NCBI RefSeq assembly: GCF_029891735.1
Contig: NZ_JANQDH010000020.1
Coordinates: forward strand, 1-51,543
DNA from: Chrysosporum bergii ANA360D
GTDB lineage: Bacteria > Cyanobacteriota > Cyanobacteriia > Cyanobacteriales > Nostocaceae
Direction: 5' to 3'
Length of the DNA: 51,543 nucleotides
Position 1 is the stretch's first letter, and each line of letters starts with the position of its first letter. Below are positions 35,441-43,166 of this stretch, one piece after another. Position numbers and translations under genes: made by a program. The notes beneath the pieces are model-generated. The model saw nothing but the letters and a program-made list of their open reading frames with translations. It did no database searches and was not told where the DNA came from.

Positions 35441-35720
35441 GGAAATTGGTTTGTTAAACCCAAAGGTAACACAAGCATCCTGCTTGTAACCAGCGTTGCG
35501 ATCGCCTTGCGGGGGAATTGGGTTGTTAAACCCAAAGGTAACACAAGCATCCTGCTTGTAACCAGCGTTGCGATGGCCTTGGGGGGAAATTGGGTTGTTA
35601 AACCCAAAGGTAACACAAGCATCCTGCTTGTAACCAGTGTTGCGATGGCCTTGGGGGGAATTGGGTTGTTGAACTTCTGGGCTTTGATGTCAAACCTGAA
35701 AAGGATAAAGACATGGCTGC
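35427..35720 (-). repeat. Decayed CRISPR segment: 72-bp tandem units with identical spacer
   Basis: A 72-bp period is seen from AAACCC at 35456, 35528 and 35600. Each unit is a 37-bp CRISPR-like repeat (35495-35531, 35567-35603, and 35639-35674 with 1 bp lost) plus the same 35-bp spacer. A truncated repeat lies at 35427-35459. The repeat halves GTTGCGATCGCCTTGCGGGG and GAATTGGGTTGTTAAAC align without gaps to the first intact array repeat at 35721. The shared spacer contains ACAAGCA-TCC-TGCTTGT. A last 46-bp spacer leads into the array. Confidence 0.8.
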
Positions 35721-36835
35721 GTTTCCATCCCCTTGCGGGGAAATTGGTTTGTTGAACTTAACAACAGTAGACCCAGGGTTACATAGATTGTGTTTCCATC
35801 CCCTTGCGGGGAAATTGGCTGGTAAAAGTCCAGAGTTTCCATCCCCTTGCGGGGGAGAGGTAGTCATGGACCGGAGAAAAATCATGAAACAAACAGAAGA
35901 GCTAAGAGAGTTTCCATCCCCTTGCGGGGGAGAGGTAGTCATGGACTCTAGAACCGACCGACAAATCTTGACGATGATGGCAACGTTTCCATCCCCTTGC
36001 GGGGGAGAGGTAGTCATGGACCAAGTGGGGAACCACTGTCAGGCTGCCATCTGATCACCCAGTTTCCATCCCCTTGCGGGGGAGAGGTAGTCATGGACTT
36101 TGAATTGAATCAATTCAAAGGATTTAAAAACGTAGATGCTCCAAAGGTTTCCATCCCCTTGCGGGGGAGAGGTAGTCATGGACCGCGAAAGACAAAACTA
36201 ACCCCGCATTCAAGGGGGTTAAGGTTTCCATCCCCTTGCGGGGGAGAGGTAGTCATGGACCTAAAGCCAGTAATGCAGCAGGCACTTACCTAATCAATGG
36301 TAAGAAGGTTTCCATCCCCTTGCGGGGGAGAGGTAGTCATGGACTTCCAATATTCTTAGTCAACCCTCATGATGATTTAGTAAAAGGTTTCCATCCCCTT
36401 GCGGGGGAGAGGTAGTCATGGACAAGAACCAATGAGTACAAGAAAAGAAATGCTCAAAAGGTTTCCATCCCCTTGCGGGGGAGAGGTAGTCATGGACAAT
36501 ATTACCAAGACTGGATGGAAGAAGAGTCGTGGTGGACCGAACAAATCTGGTTTCCATCCCCTTGCGGGGGAGAGGTAGTCATGGACGTTAAATCAGAAGA
36601 AAGAGTGGCAGCCTACTTAATGTGGATGCGGTTTCCATCCCCTTGCGGGGGAGAGGTAGTCATGGACGTTAGAGGTTTAGGTCAAAAGACTGTATTAAAG
36701 TATGCTCCTAAAACTGGGTTTCCATCCCCTTGCGGGGGAGAGGTAGTCATGGACCAAGGTCCAGATGGTTATAGACTGCATCCAAATGCAATACCATCGT
36801 TTCCATCCCCTTGCGGGGGAGAGGTAGTCATGGAC
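35721..36835 (-). CRISPR. CRISPR array, 15 repeats and 14 intervals, no cas genes
   Basis: Thirteen identical 37-bp repeats (GTTTCCATCCCCTTGCGGGG then GAGAGGTAGTCATGGAC on the plus strand) start at 35835, 35910, 35985, 36062, 36147, 36224, 36308, 36387, 36461, 36550, 36631, 36718 and 36799. Two variants at 35721 and 35792 share the first 20 bases but continue AAATTGG. Spacers are unique and long, 37-52 bp in the canonical part, 34 bp between the variants and only 6 bp before 35835. On the minus strand the repeat ends in GGATGGAAAC, the usual 3' handle, so transcription is probably leftward with the leader at the right. Degenerate repeats at the left end fit that polarity. Confidence 0.97.
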
Positions 36836-36904
36836 CCTACCCATAGGAAACCATTGCTGTATTTAGTTTTCAAGGTTCGGTTGCACGAGGCTACGGAATT
36901 TGAT

Positions 36905-37189
36905 ATGTATTATCTTGTTTGCGTAGCTGTGGCTGGGGTGCTGAAGTGTTTGTTTTCAGCTTATGAAATTAAGATAACAGGGTTTAACCAACAAGTCAAG
37001 GGTTTTTTAATATCTTTACTTTTATTTACATTCTTTGGCTGGCTGTGGCTAGCTGTGGCTCCATGCGACGGTTTTGAGGCTGGCTTTACATTTCTTAACA
37101 TAGTTGGGACTGTGACTGGGGTTGGAGTTTGGGGGTTTTGGGGTATTTGGTGCAGTTTACATTTTGTAATGTTGTTGGGGTGTGGGTGA
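36905..37189 (+). CDS. Small predicted membrane protein beside the CRISPR array
   Basis: An open frame from ATG 36905 gives 94 residues beginning MYYLVCVAVAGVLKCLFSAY, with hydrophobic segments at about 1-17, 31-51 and 60-90 (FLISLLLFTFFGWLWLAVAP). The composition is that of a real three-helix membrane protein, although it is unrecognised. The upstream part of the same frame is only translated CRISPR repeats. It lies where the array leader is expected, so it may be spurious or may overlap the leader. Confidence 0.4.
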   Translation: MYYLVCVAVAGVLKCLFSAYEIKITGFNQQVKGFLISLLLFTFFGWLWLAVAPCDGFEAGFTFLNIVGTVTGVGVWGFWGIWCSLHFVMLLGCG

Positions 37190-37292
37190 CTAGTTGGGTC
37201 TCCCAAATGGCTAGTGTTGATTTATCCGAATACGGGGCTACTCAACTGTTCCTCAAGGGTTTTGAGCCTGCTGTCTTGATGACCAAAAAATA

Positions 37293-37940
37293 TTAATCAA
37301 GCCTGGCGGCGGCAAGTGCGATCGCTTGTGGTAAGATGCGGTGTTCCTGAATTTGAATCCTGGTGTGGAGTGTTTCTGGTGTATCGTCTGGTAACACTGG
37401 GACTGCTGCCTGCATTAGTATAGGTCCGCTGTCTACTTCCAAACAAACTAAATGCACTGTGCAGCCGGTGATTTTCACTCCAGATCCTAGGGCTTGTTCC
37501 ACAGCATTAATACCTTTAAAACTCGGTAATAAACTAGGATGAATATTAATGATTCTGTCTGTGAAGGCATTAATTAATACTGGTGTGACTACACGCATCC
37601 AACCAGCCATAATTACCCAATCAACATCATACTTCTTCAAAGTTTGGACAATTTGACCATCAAATGCTTCCCGGCTGGTATAATCGCGGTGATTCAACAA
37701 TACACATTCTATACCTCTATGCGCCGCCCGCACAGCAGCTTTGGCTGTGGGATGATTATAAATTAAAACTTGAATTTGGGCGTTTAGTTGCTGATGGGCG
37801 ATGGCTTGGGCAATTGCTTCAAAATTACTACCACTCCCAGAAGCCATAATTCCCAGTTTTAAAGGGCTACTGGAGGAATAAAAGCAATCACCAATGCCAG
37901 GAACAACCAGGCTAGGGGTAAAATCAGGGCAAACAGTCAT
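37293..37940 (-). CDS. purN: Phosphoribosylglycinamide formyltransferase PurN
   Basis: A 215-residue enzyme that transfers formyl from 10-formyl-THF to GAR in purine synthesis. It has the phosphate-binding IMASGSGSNFEAIAQAI (about 31-47), catalytic NIHPSLLPSFKG (Asn and His, about 132-143), and CTVHLVCLEVDSGPILMQAA with the catalytic Asp (about 160-179). The 28-residue N-terminal lead is slightly longer than in E. coli. It is divergent from the ABC permease, with 18 bp between starts. Confidence 0.94.
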   Translation of the reverse strand: MTVCPDFTPSLVVPGIGDCFYSSSSPLKLGIMASGSGSNFEAIAQAIAHQQLNAQIQVLIYNHPTAKAAVRAAHRGIECVLLNHRDYTSREAFDGQIVQTLKKYDVDWVIMAGWMRVVTPVLINAFTDRIINIHPSLLPSFKGINAVEQALGSGVKITGCTVHLVCLEVDSGPILMQAAVPVLPDDTPETLHTRIQIQEHRILPQAIALAAARLD

Positions 37941-37958
37941 AATAACTCACTAAAAACC

Positions 37959-38840
37959 ATGTCAAAAACATACACCAAGTCCTGGCTAGATAATGATACA
38001 TTTGCCGCTTGGACTTTCCTAGCCCCGGCACTGATTTTATTAGGTATCTTCATCATTTGGCCAATTGCTTATTTGTTTTACCTGAGTTTTACCACCGGCA
38101 GTTTTACCTCATCGGGTACTACTTGGGTGGGCTTCAAGAATTATTGGCGCTTGCTACTCACCCCAGATTTTTGGCAAGTTTTGGGCAACACTATTTATTT
38201 TACCGTTGCCACGGTCATTCCTAGCTTAGTAATTCCCCTGGGGTTAGCAGTGCTATTAGATAAATCCTTAGCCTGGCGGGGACTGCTCAGAAGCGCTTAT
38301 TTTCTGCCGTCAATTATCTCCCTCGTTGCGGCTGGTTTGGGCTTTCGCTGGCTATTTCAAACCACCGGACCTGTCAACGCATTGTTAGATTTATTCGGTA
38401 TTGCCCCCATTTCCTGGCTGGGCAGTAAAGTTTGGGCAATGCCTGTACTAATTGTATTAAGTATTTGGAAACAATTGGGTTTTAATATGGTGGTATTCCT
38501 GGCGGGACTGCAAGCCATCCCCACCAGTCGCTATGAAGCAGCAGAACTAGATGGGGCGAATGCTTGGCAGCAATTCTGGCACATCACCCTCCCTGGATTA
38601 CAACCCACGGTAATATTTGCAACAGTCACCACAGCTATTTTTACACTGCGTAGTTTTGAGCAGGTTTATGTAATTACTGGCGGGGGTCCCCTAAATTCTA
38701 CTAACTTGCTGGTTTATTACATTTACCAAGAAGCTTTTGCACAATTTGACTTTGGTTACGCCGCGGCACTTGCTACAGTACTTTTAGCCGTTACCTTGGT
38801 ATTAGTGTATTTGCAGTTGCAAACCTGGGGTGATGAATAA
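37959..38840 (+). CDS. Sugar ABC transporter permease, MalF/UgpA type
   Basis: A 293-residue protein with six hydrophobic helices and the EAA loop YEAAELDGANAWQQFWHITLPGLQP (given in part: EAAELDGANAWQQFWHITLP) at about residue 195, which contacts the ATPase. FLAPALILLGIFIIWPIAYL opens the first helix. It imports a sugar or glycerol-phosphate-like solute together with a second permease, a binding protein and an ATPase, none of which is in the window. Such solitary permeases are common in cyanobacteria. Confidence 0.9.
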   Translation: MSKTYTKSWLDNDTFAAWTFLAPALILLGIFIIWPIAYLFYLSFTTGSFTSSGTTWVGFKNYWRLLLTPDFWQVLGNTIYFTVATVIPSLVIPLGLAVLLDKSLAWRGLLRSAYFLPSIISLVAAGLGFRWLFQTTGPVNALLDLFGIAPISWLGSKVWAMPVLIVLSIWKQLGFNMVVFLAGLQAIPTSRYEAAELDGANAWQQFWHITLPGLQPTVIFATVTTAIFTLRSFEQVYVITGGGPLNSTNLLVYYIYQEAFAQFDFGYAAALATVLLAVTLVLVYLQLQTWGDE

Positions 38841-38934
38841 TTGCTAATTGTGAGGATATGGCCAATTTTACCCGAATTGGTCACATTACCGATGCCCGTA
38901 CTACAAGATTTATGTTATTTGTGTGATCACACTA

Positions 38935-39714
38935 TTAAAACTCACGTTGGGCAAAGATAAAATTAGCGATCGCTAACAGCATGACAATGTAAAATAAGCC
39001 ATACAGTACATTGGTAATCAATGTAGTGGCATCAGGTAAAGCTAGTAACCCATAAACCGCATCATTTTTCAGATTTAGTCGAGTTAAATCTGGTAATATC
39101 AGATATAAACCTTGGGTCATGCTTTGGATGAAGGCGCTATTGGTGAGACGACCTAAATTAACTAAATCAGGAGTAATATTACCCATTAAATACACCGCCA
39201 ATGTCAACGTCACCCCTAACAAAGAACTGGTAAATACACCAAAAGTAATGGCTACGGCTGTGATTAAAGATAACTGCAAAATTAGAAAAATTGCCGCTAT
39301 GAAAATACTAACTAGAGAGTAGGGAATGTTGGCAATTTGTAAAAACACCAAATAAATTACTGTCATAGCTGCTACAACTACAGCTAGGACAGCAGATAAA
39401 CCTAAAAATTTACCAGTGATAATTTCACTGCGGCTAACAGGTTTGGCAATCAATACTAAAATAGTGCGTTTGTCAATTTCTTTGTTAATTACTCCTGTAC
39501 CAACAAAAACAGCAACAATTAAATTAACAATGCTCATTGTTCCTAGACCAAAGTCTAAAAACATTTTATCTTCAGTGGTAGCTGCAAATTCAGGTAATAG
39601 GCGGAAAGCAATGGCAAGTGTGAAGGTATAAAACCCGATTATATACAAAATGCGATCGCGCACCATTTCTTGAAACACATTTTTAGCAATGGTAAAAACT
39701 CTGGTGAAACTCAT
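38935..39714 (-). CDS. fraE: FraE, ABC-2-type permease for septal-junction/filament integrity
   Basis: A 259-residue protein with six hydrophobic helices, beginning MSFTRVFTIAKNVFQEMVRD, of the ABC-2 permease type (VLIAKPVSRSEIITGKFLGL at about 96). By itself it would be called a generic ABC permease. Its place after fraD and fraC on the same strand, and its length, match FraE of Anabaena PCC 7120 (about 260 residues). There FraC, FraD and FraE are needed for filament integrity and heterocyst function. The ATPase partner is unknown. It lies 74 bp downstream of fraD. Confidence 0.85.
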   Translation of the reverse strand: MSFTRVFTIAKNVFQEMVRDRILYIIGFYTFTLAIAFRLLPEFAATTEDKMFLDFGLGTMSIVNLIVAVFVGTGVINKEIDKRTILVLIAKPVSRSEIITGKFLGLSAVLAVVVAAMTVIYLVFLQIANIPYSLVSIFIAAIFLILQLSLITAVAITFGVFTSSLLGVTLTLAVYLMGNITPDLVNLGRLTNSAFIQSMTQGLYLILPDLTRLNLKNDAVYGLLALPDATTLITNVLYGLFYIVMLLAIANFIFAQREF

Positions 39715-39788
39715 GTTTTTTAGGTAAAAATCAATGAACAGTTAAATTATTTCCCCCCAATTATTTCCCCCATTTTCCACATCTTTAC

Positions 39789-40850
39789 TCACTGTTGCGG
39801 TGGGGGCGCATCTGTGATAAACTTGCTCAGGCGATCGCATTCAATTTCTGCTACTGTATTTTTTGGGTCTGACTCACTGACAGCAACTCTGGAACTTCTC
39901 CTAGATACTGCTATTGGTTCAACGCGACAAGATTTTTGAAGATAATAACCTTGATGGTGAGAACTTGGACCAGTCCAGATACTGAGTAAATCTAATTTGT
40001 ATCCATATCCAGATTTGATATTAGCTATACGCGGTTCAACACGCCATAATTTTCTTTCTTCATATTCTCCTAGTTTTTGATTGATTACTTCGTTCCCTAT
40101 TTTTTTTACTTCTGTTGTTGCTTCTAGCAACCATCTTTCCACTTCTGACCAAGATGTTTTGTTTAATTCTTGTTCTACTTTTTTTTGTACTGCATCCAGG
40201 ATAGTCACACCGTTTTTAGGTATGTTTTGCTCTGGTGCTTGTGTTTTTGTTTCTGGTTCTGCTACTCTCACCACAAAAGTACTACGCTGAAAATTATCTA
40301 TCATCAAGCTGGGATATTGTGTTAACCAATTATTCATGACAAAATAAAACTGAATCCAACAACTGATTAGTATACAGCTAGATACCAAAATTATAATTTT
40401 TTCCCTAACCTCTGGTTCAGGAATTTGGGCTGTAGTAGTGGTATCATCACCGCCAATAAATTCGGGAATTGCCGTAATTATTGCAGATATTGTGGGCCAG
40501 AGGATAATTGTTCTGGGTGTAATTACATCTTCTGGATGACCAAATGCAAAAACACTGACTAAAAATCCAGTTATTAATGCTCCCACTGGCATAAAAGTCC
40601 CAGGAACCCTTAAAGGATCATCAGTGGTATACCAAGCTGTACCAGCAATTAGAAACAACCAGCCAGAAAATGCAATTAAATTTTTGACATAACCCACAGC
40701 TAAAAAAGAAAGAACCCAAGAAAAAACGCTCAAATAAATTAATGTCTGCCAAGAATAGGCTTTAGGGGGAAGTAATAATTTTCTAACTCCCTCAAAAATA
40801 CCCAGGAAGAAACCAAAGAAAACAAAAATTTCCTTAAATAAAGTCTGCAT
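39789..40850 (-). CDS. fraD: FraD, septal junction protein (DUF5357)
   Basis: A 353-residue membrane protein with about five helices: four in residues 20-140 (for example WLFLIAGTAWYTTDDPLRVP) and one at 152-172 (IIILVSSCILISCWIQFYFV). A long extracytoplasmic C-terminal domain follows, starting NNWLTQYPSLMIDNFQRS and containing a short helical stretch KVEQELNKTSWSEVERWL. This matches FraD/DUF5357, a component of the septal junction plug in Anabaena, where it localises at intercellular septa. It lies 64 bp after fraC. Presence implies a multicellular, filamentous organism. Confidence 0.88.
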   Translation of the reverse strand: MQTLFKEIFVFFGFFLGIFEGVRKLLLPPKAYSWQTLIYLSVFSWVLSFLAVGYVKNLIAFSGWLFLIAGTAWYTTDDPLRVPGTFMPVGALITGFLVSVFAFGHPEDVITPRTIILWPTISAIITAIPEFIGGDDTTTTAQIPEPEVREKIIILVSSCILISCWIQFYFVMNNWLTQYPSLMIDNFQRSTFVVRVAEPETKTQAPEQNIPKNGVTILDAVQKKVEQELNKTSWSEVERWLLEATTEVKKIGNEVINQKLGEYEERKLWRVEPRIANIKSGYGYKLDLLSIWTGPSSHHQGYYLQKSCRVEPIAVSRRSSRVAVSESDPKNTVAEIECDRLSKFITDAPPPQQ

Positions 40851-40914
40851 CCTTCACACCTCTGATTTACTCCAAATTTTTTTGCTTAAACGGTAGTTAT
40901 TCTTACAATTATTT

Positions 40915-41460
40915 CTACTTTCTACTTAACAAAATAATCAGGCTAATAGCACTATAACTCAATGAGTTAGCTATCAATACACTGGTGACTAAATTGGTAT
41001 TTTGCAATCTATAAATACTAGTACGCTCCCATTTTAATCGGTTTTTCTCCAACTTTTGCTGATAAATCTCCGCTAAATTTTCTTTTAACGAAATCACAGA
41101 AAAACGTAACAGAAAGAACTTCATCAAAAAAGTGAGAAAGAAAATAATAAAGGCGGTTAAAATCAACAGCGCTTGTGTTTGCTGTGATTTGAAATTATGA
41201 AAAAATATGTAACTGATTAATTCTGCCTTTAAATTTATGGGTAATATTGGCTCAACGGAAAAGAATAAAATCCAACCAATACTGCTAGAGATCAGATTAA
41301 TAGATATAGCATAAAAAGTACTGGTTTTTTTGTCAAACTTGAGCATCTTGTGCAGCACTAATGCTTCTATGGGAATAGCAGCCAGTAAAAACAAAACTTG
41401 CAACAACATAACCCCCAAGGGTAGGATGATGGGAATAGTGATATTTTCAAGTCCAAGCAT
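40915..41460 (-). CDS. fraC: FraC, filament integrity membrane protein
   Basis: A 181-residue membrane protein with helices at about 9-33 (ILPLGVMLLQVLFLLAAIPI), 46-70 (ISINLISSSIGWILFFSV), 96-118 (LLILTAFIIFFLTFLMKFFL) and a C-terminal one (LVTSVLIANSLSYSAISLII). Length, topology and position as first gene ahead of fraD and fraE match Anabaena FraC (about 179 residues), required for septal junctions, for intercellular exchange and to prevent filament fragmentation. The sequence itself is poorly conserved, so the call relies largely on synteny. Confidence 0.83.
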   Translation of the reverse strand: MLGLENITIPIILPLGVMLLQVLFLLAAIPIEALVLHKMLKFDKKTSTFYAISINLISSSIGWILFFSVEPILPINLKAELISYIFFHNFKSQQTQALLILTAFIIFFLTFLMKFFLLRFSVISLKENLAEIYQQKLEKNRLKWERTSIYRLQNTNLVTSVLIANSLSYSAISLIILLSRK

Positions 41461-41491
41461 AAAGTATCAACAGTAAGAGTTCACGTTAGTA

Positions 41492-41520
41492 AGTATAACT
41501 GAGATGGTGGGTTAAATAAA
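41492..41520 (-). promoter_or_regulatory. Possible promoter of fraCDE
   Basis: On the minus strand TTTATT (41520-41515) and TATACT (41497-41492) are separated by 17 bp, about 30 bp ahead of the fraC start. The -10 element is good and the -35 weak. No GTA-N8-TAC (NtcA) site was found next to it. Confidence 0.3.
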
Positions 41521-41718
41521 TTTTTAGGGATTTGATAACTATTCTTAAATAGGTGACATACAAGTCTTGTACTCTTCCCGGTGGGCTTGGTTCCCGTAGA
41601 GTTGTGTTAATTACTACTACTTAGTAAATGGTAAGTATGGTTACTTTATCCCAAATTATTAATCTAACATCCAATTCAAGGTAAAATTAAGTATAGCCAA
41701 GTTACAGCTTTTAAAGAG

Positions 41719-42855
41719 ATGACAAGGAACGGTATCGGTATTCGCACCGCGCAAGTGCGTCCTGAACGGAACACTGGTCAAATTCACGTTTATGATGGAC
41801 TGGGTAAAGGTAAATCCCAAGCGGCTTTGGGAGTGGTTTTACGCTCAATAGGCTTGGGAATAAATACACCAGGGGATTCCAGCCGCGTCTTACTATTGCG
41901 CTTTTTAAAAGGACCAGAACGTAATTATGATGAAGACGGAGCGATCGCAGCTTTGCAACGTGGTTTCCCTCATCTCATTGATCAGGTGCGTACAGGTAGA
42001 GCAGAATTTTTTGGACCTGAAGAAATCACCCCCTTTGACCGACAAGAAGCAGCCCGGGGTTGGGATGTGGCTAAGGGGGCTATCGCCTCTGGTTTATATT
42101 CAGTGGTGGTTTTAGATGAAATTAACCCGGTTTTAGATTTGGGTTTATTACCAGTAGATGAAGTGGTGCGGACATTGAAATCTAAACCCCAAGAATTAGA
42201 AATCATCGCCACCGGACGCGCAGCACCCCAAGACCTGCTAGATATTGCAGATTTACATTCAGAAATGAAACCCCAAGAACATTCCAAAGCCAAGGAATTG
42301 TTTTTGCAAGGTATTGAGATTTATACTGGTGCGGGTAAAGGTAAATCTACTAGTGCATTAGGAAAAGCCCTACAAGCCATAGGTAGGGGAATCAACCATC
42401 CAGGGTCTACCAGGGTGTTAATTATGCAGTGGCTAAAAGGTGGTACTGGCTACACAGAAGATGCAGCGATCGCAGCTTTACAGCAATCATATCCAGAAGT
42501 GGTAGATCATCAACGTTGTGGACGAGATGCCATTGTTTGGCGCAATTCTCGGCAAGAATTAGACTATGTAGAAGCTGAAAGAGGCTGGGAAATCGCTAAA
42601 ACCGCCATCGCCTCTGGACTGTATAAAACCATCATCTTGGATGAACTCAACCCCACAGTTGACCTAGAACTACTTCCCGTAGAACCCATAGTCGAAGCCT
42701 TACTTCGTAAACCCAAAGATACTGAAGTGATTATCACCGGTCGCTGTCAACAACAACCAGCTTACTTTGATTTAGCCAGTGTTCACTCAGAAGTATACTG
42801 TCACAAACATTATGCTAATCAAGGAGTAGAACTGAAACGGGGAGTAGATTTTTAA
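41719..42855 (+). CDS. Double-domain P-loop protein, CobO/BtuR-like
   Basis: A 378-residue protein made of two homologous halves. Half 1 has the P-loop DGLGKGKSQAALGVVLRSIG (about 31) and VVVLDEINPVLDLGLLPVDE (about 131). Half 2 has TGAGKGKSTSALGKALQAIG (about 208) and TIILDELNPTVDLELLPVEP (about 308). Each half resembles cob(I)yrinic acid a,c-diamide adenosyltransferase (CobO/BtuR), but normal CobO is one domain of about 190 residues. It may adenosylate corrinoids or be a repurposed ATPase. Its start lies 258 bp from that of fraC, on the opposite strand. Confidence 0.85.
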   Translation: MTRNGIGIRTAQVRPERNTGQIHVYDGLGKGKSQAALGVVLRSIGLGINTPGDSSRVLLLRFLKGPERNYDEDGAIAALQRGFPHLIDQVRTGRAEFFGPEEITPFDRQEAARGWDVAKGAIASGLYSVVVLDEINPVLDLGLLPVDEVVRTLKSKPQELEIIATGRAAPQDLLDIADLHSEMKPQEHSKAKELFLQGIEIYTGAGKGKSTSALGKALQAIGRGINHPGSTRVLIMQWLKGGTGYTEDAAIAALQQSYPEVVDHQRCGRDAIVWRNSRQELDYVEAERGWEIAKTAIASGLYKTIILDELNPTVDLELLPVEPIVEALLRKPKDTEVIITGRCQQQPAYFDLASVHSEVYCHKHYANQGVELKRGVDF

Positions 42856-42896
42856 TTTTTGAGAACTAGAATTTTACCTGTAATTTCCACTCAGTA

Positions 42897-42913
42897 GCGG
42901 GCAAGATGCCCGC
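42897..42913. repeat. GCGGGCA-AGA-TGCCCGC palindrome
   Basis: A perfect 7-bp inverted repeat followed by ACTACAA. It is one of the small dispersed palindromes of this genome; diverged versions lie at 10688 and 38891. No T tract. Confidence 0.6.
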
Positions 42914-42974
42914 ACTACAACCATATACATTTATTATTGTTGATTATCTTGTTGTCTTGAGGAAACCTATAATC

Positions 42975-43091
42975 ATGGAAAACAGCAATTTACTGGACTT
43001 AATCACAGGAGGAGTTGCCATTACTATTCTCCTGATCGGTATGTTGATGATGTTTACTACAATATTCACCACCAAAAAAAATGGCAAATAA
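42975..43091 (+). CDS. Single-helix small membrane protein
   Basis: A 38-residue peptide from ATG 42975, preceded by GAGG at a fair distance. It begins MENSNLLDLITGGVAITILL; the membrane helix spans about 13-32 and ends in a Lys-rich tail (TKKNGK). The longer frame from 42906 reads through a dispersed repeat and is not preferred. Size and shape resemble small subunits of photosynthetic or NDH complexes, but I do not recognise it as any known one. Confidence 0.5.
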   Translation: MENSNLLDLITGGVAITILLIGMLMMFTTIFTTKKNGK

Positions 43092-43166
43092 AATTATCTT
43101 ACTAGTAAAAAAAGCTGAATAGTTGTAAAGGTTTGGTTTTATGGGTTGTGTAGAGCGAATATGATA

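Noticed and set aside
35407-35755. Overlapping ORFs with repeated MLVLPLGLTTQFP or KPKGNTSILLVTS
   Set aside because: The 72-bp period is divisible by three, so any frame stays open; these are repeat artefacts.
35713-36855. Open frames across the CRISPR array repeating FPSPCGGEVVMD
   Set aside because: They are translations of the 37-bp repeats in successive frames; no start signals and no similarity to proteins.
36961-37206. Minus-strand 81-codon ORF opposite the small membrane ORF
   Set aside because: Composition is rich in Pro, Asn and Thr with no motif; the plus-strand frame has better membrane-protein character.
41461-41718. NtcA site GTA-N8-TAC between fraC and the CobO-like gene
   Set aside because: The nearest candidate, GTACAAGACTTGTA, does not satisfy the spacing and half-site pattern.
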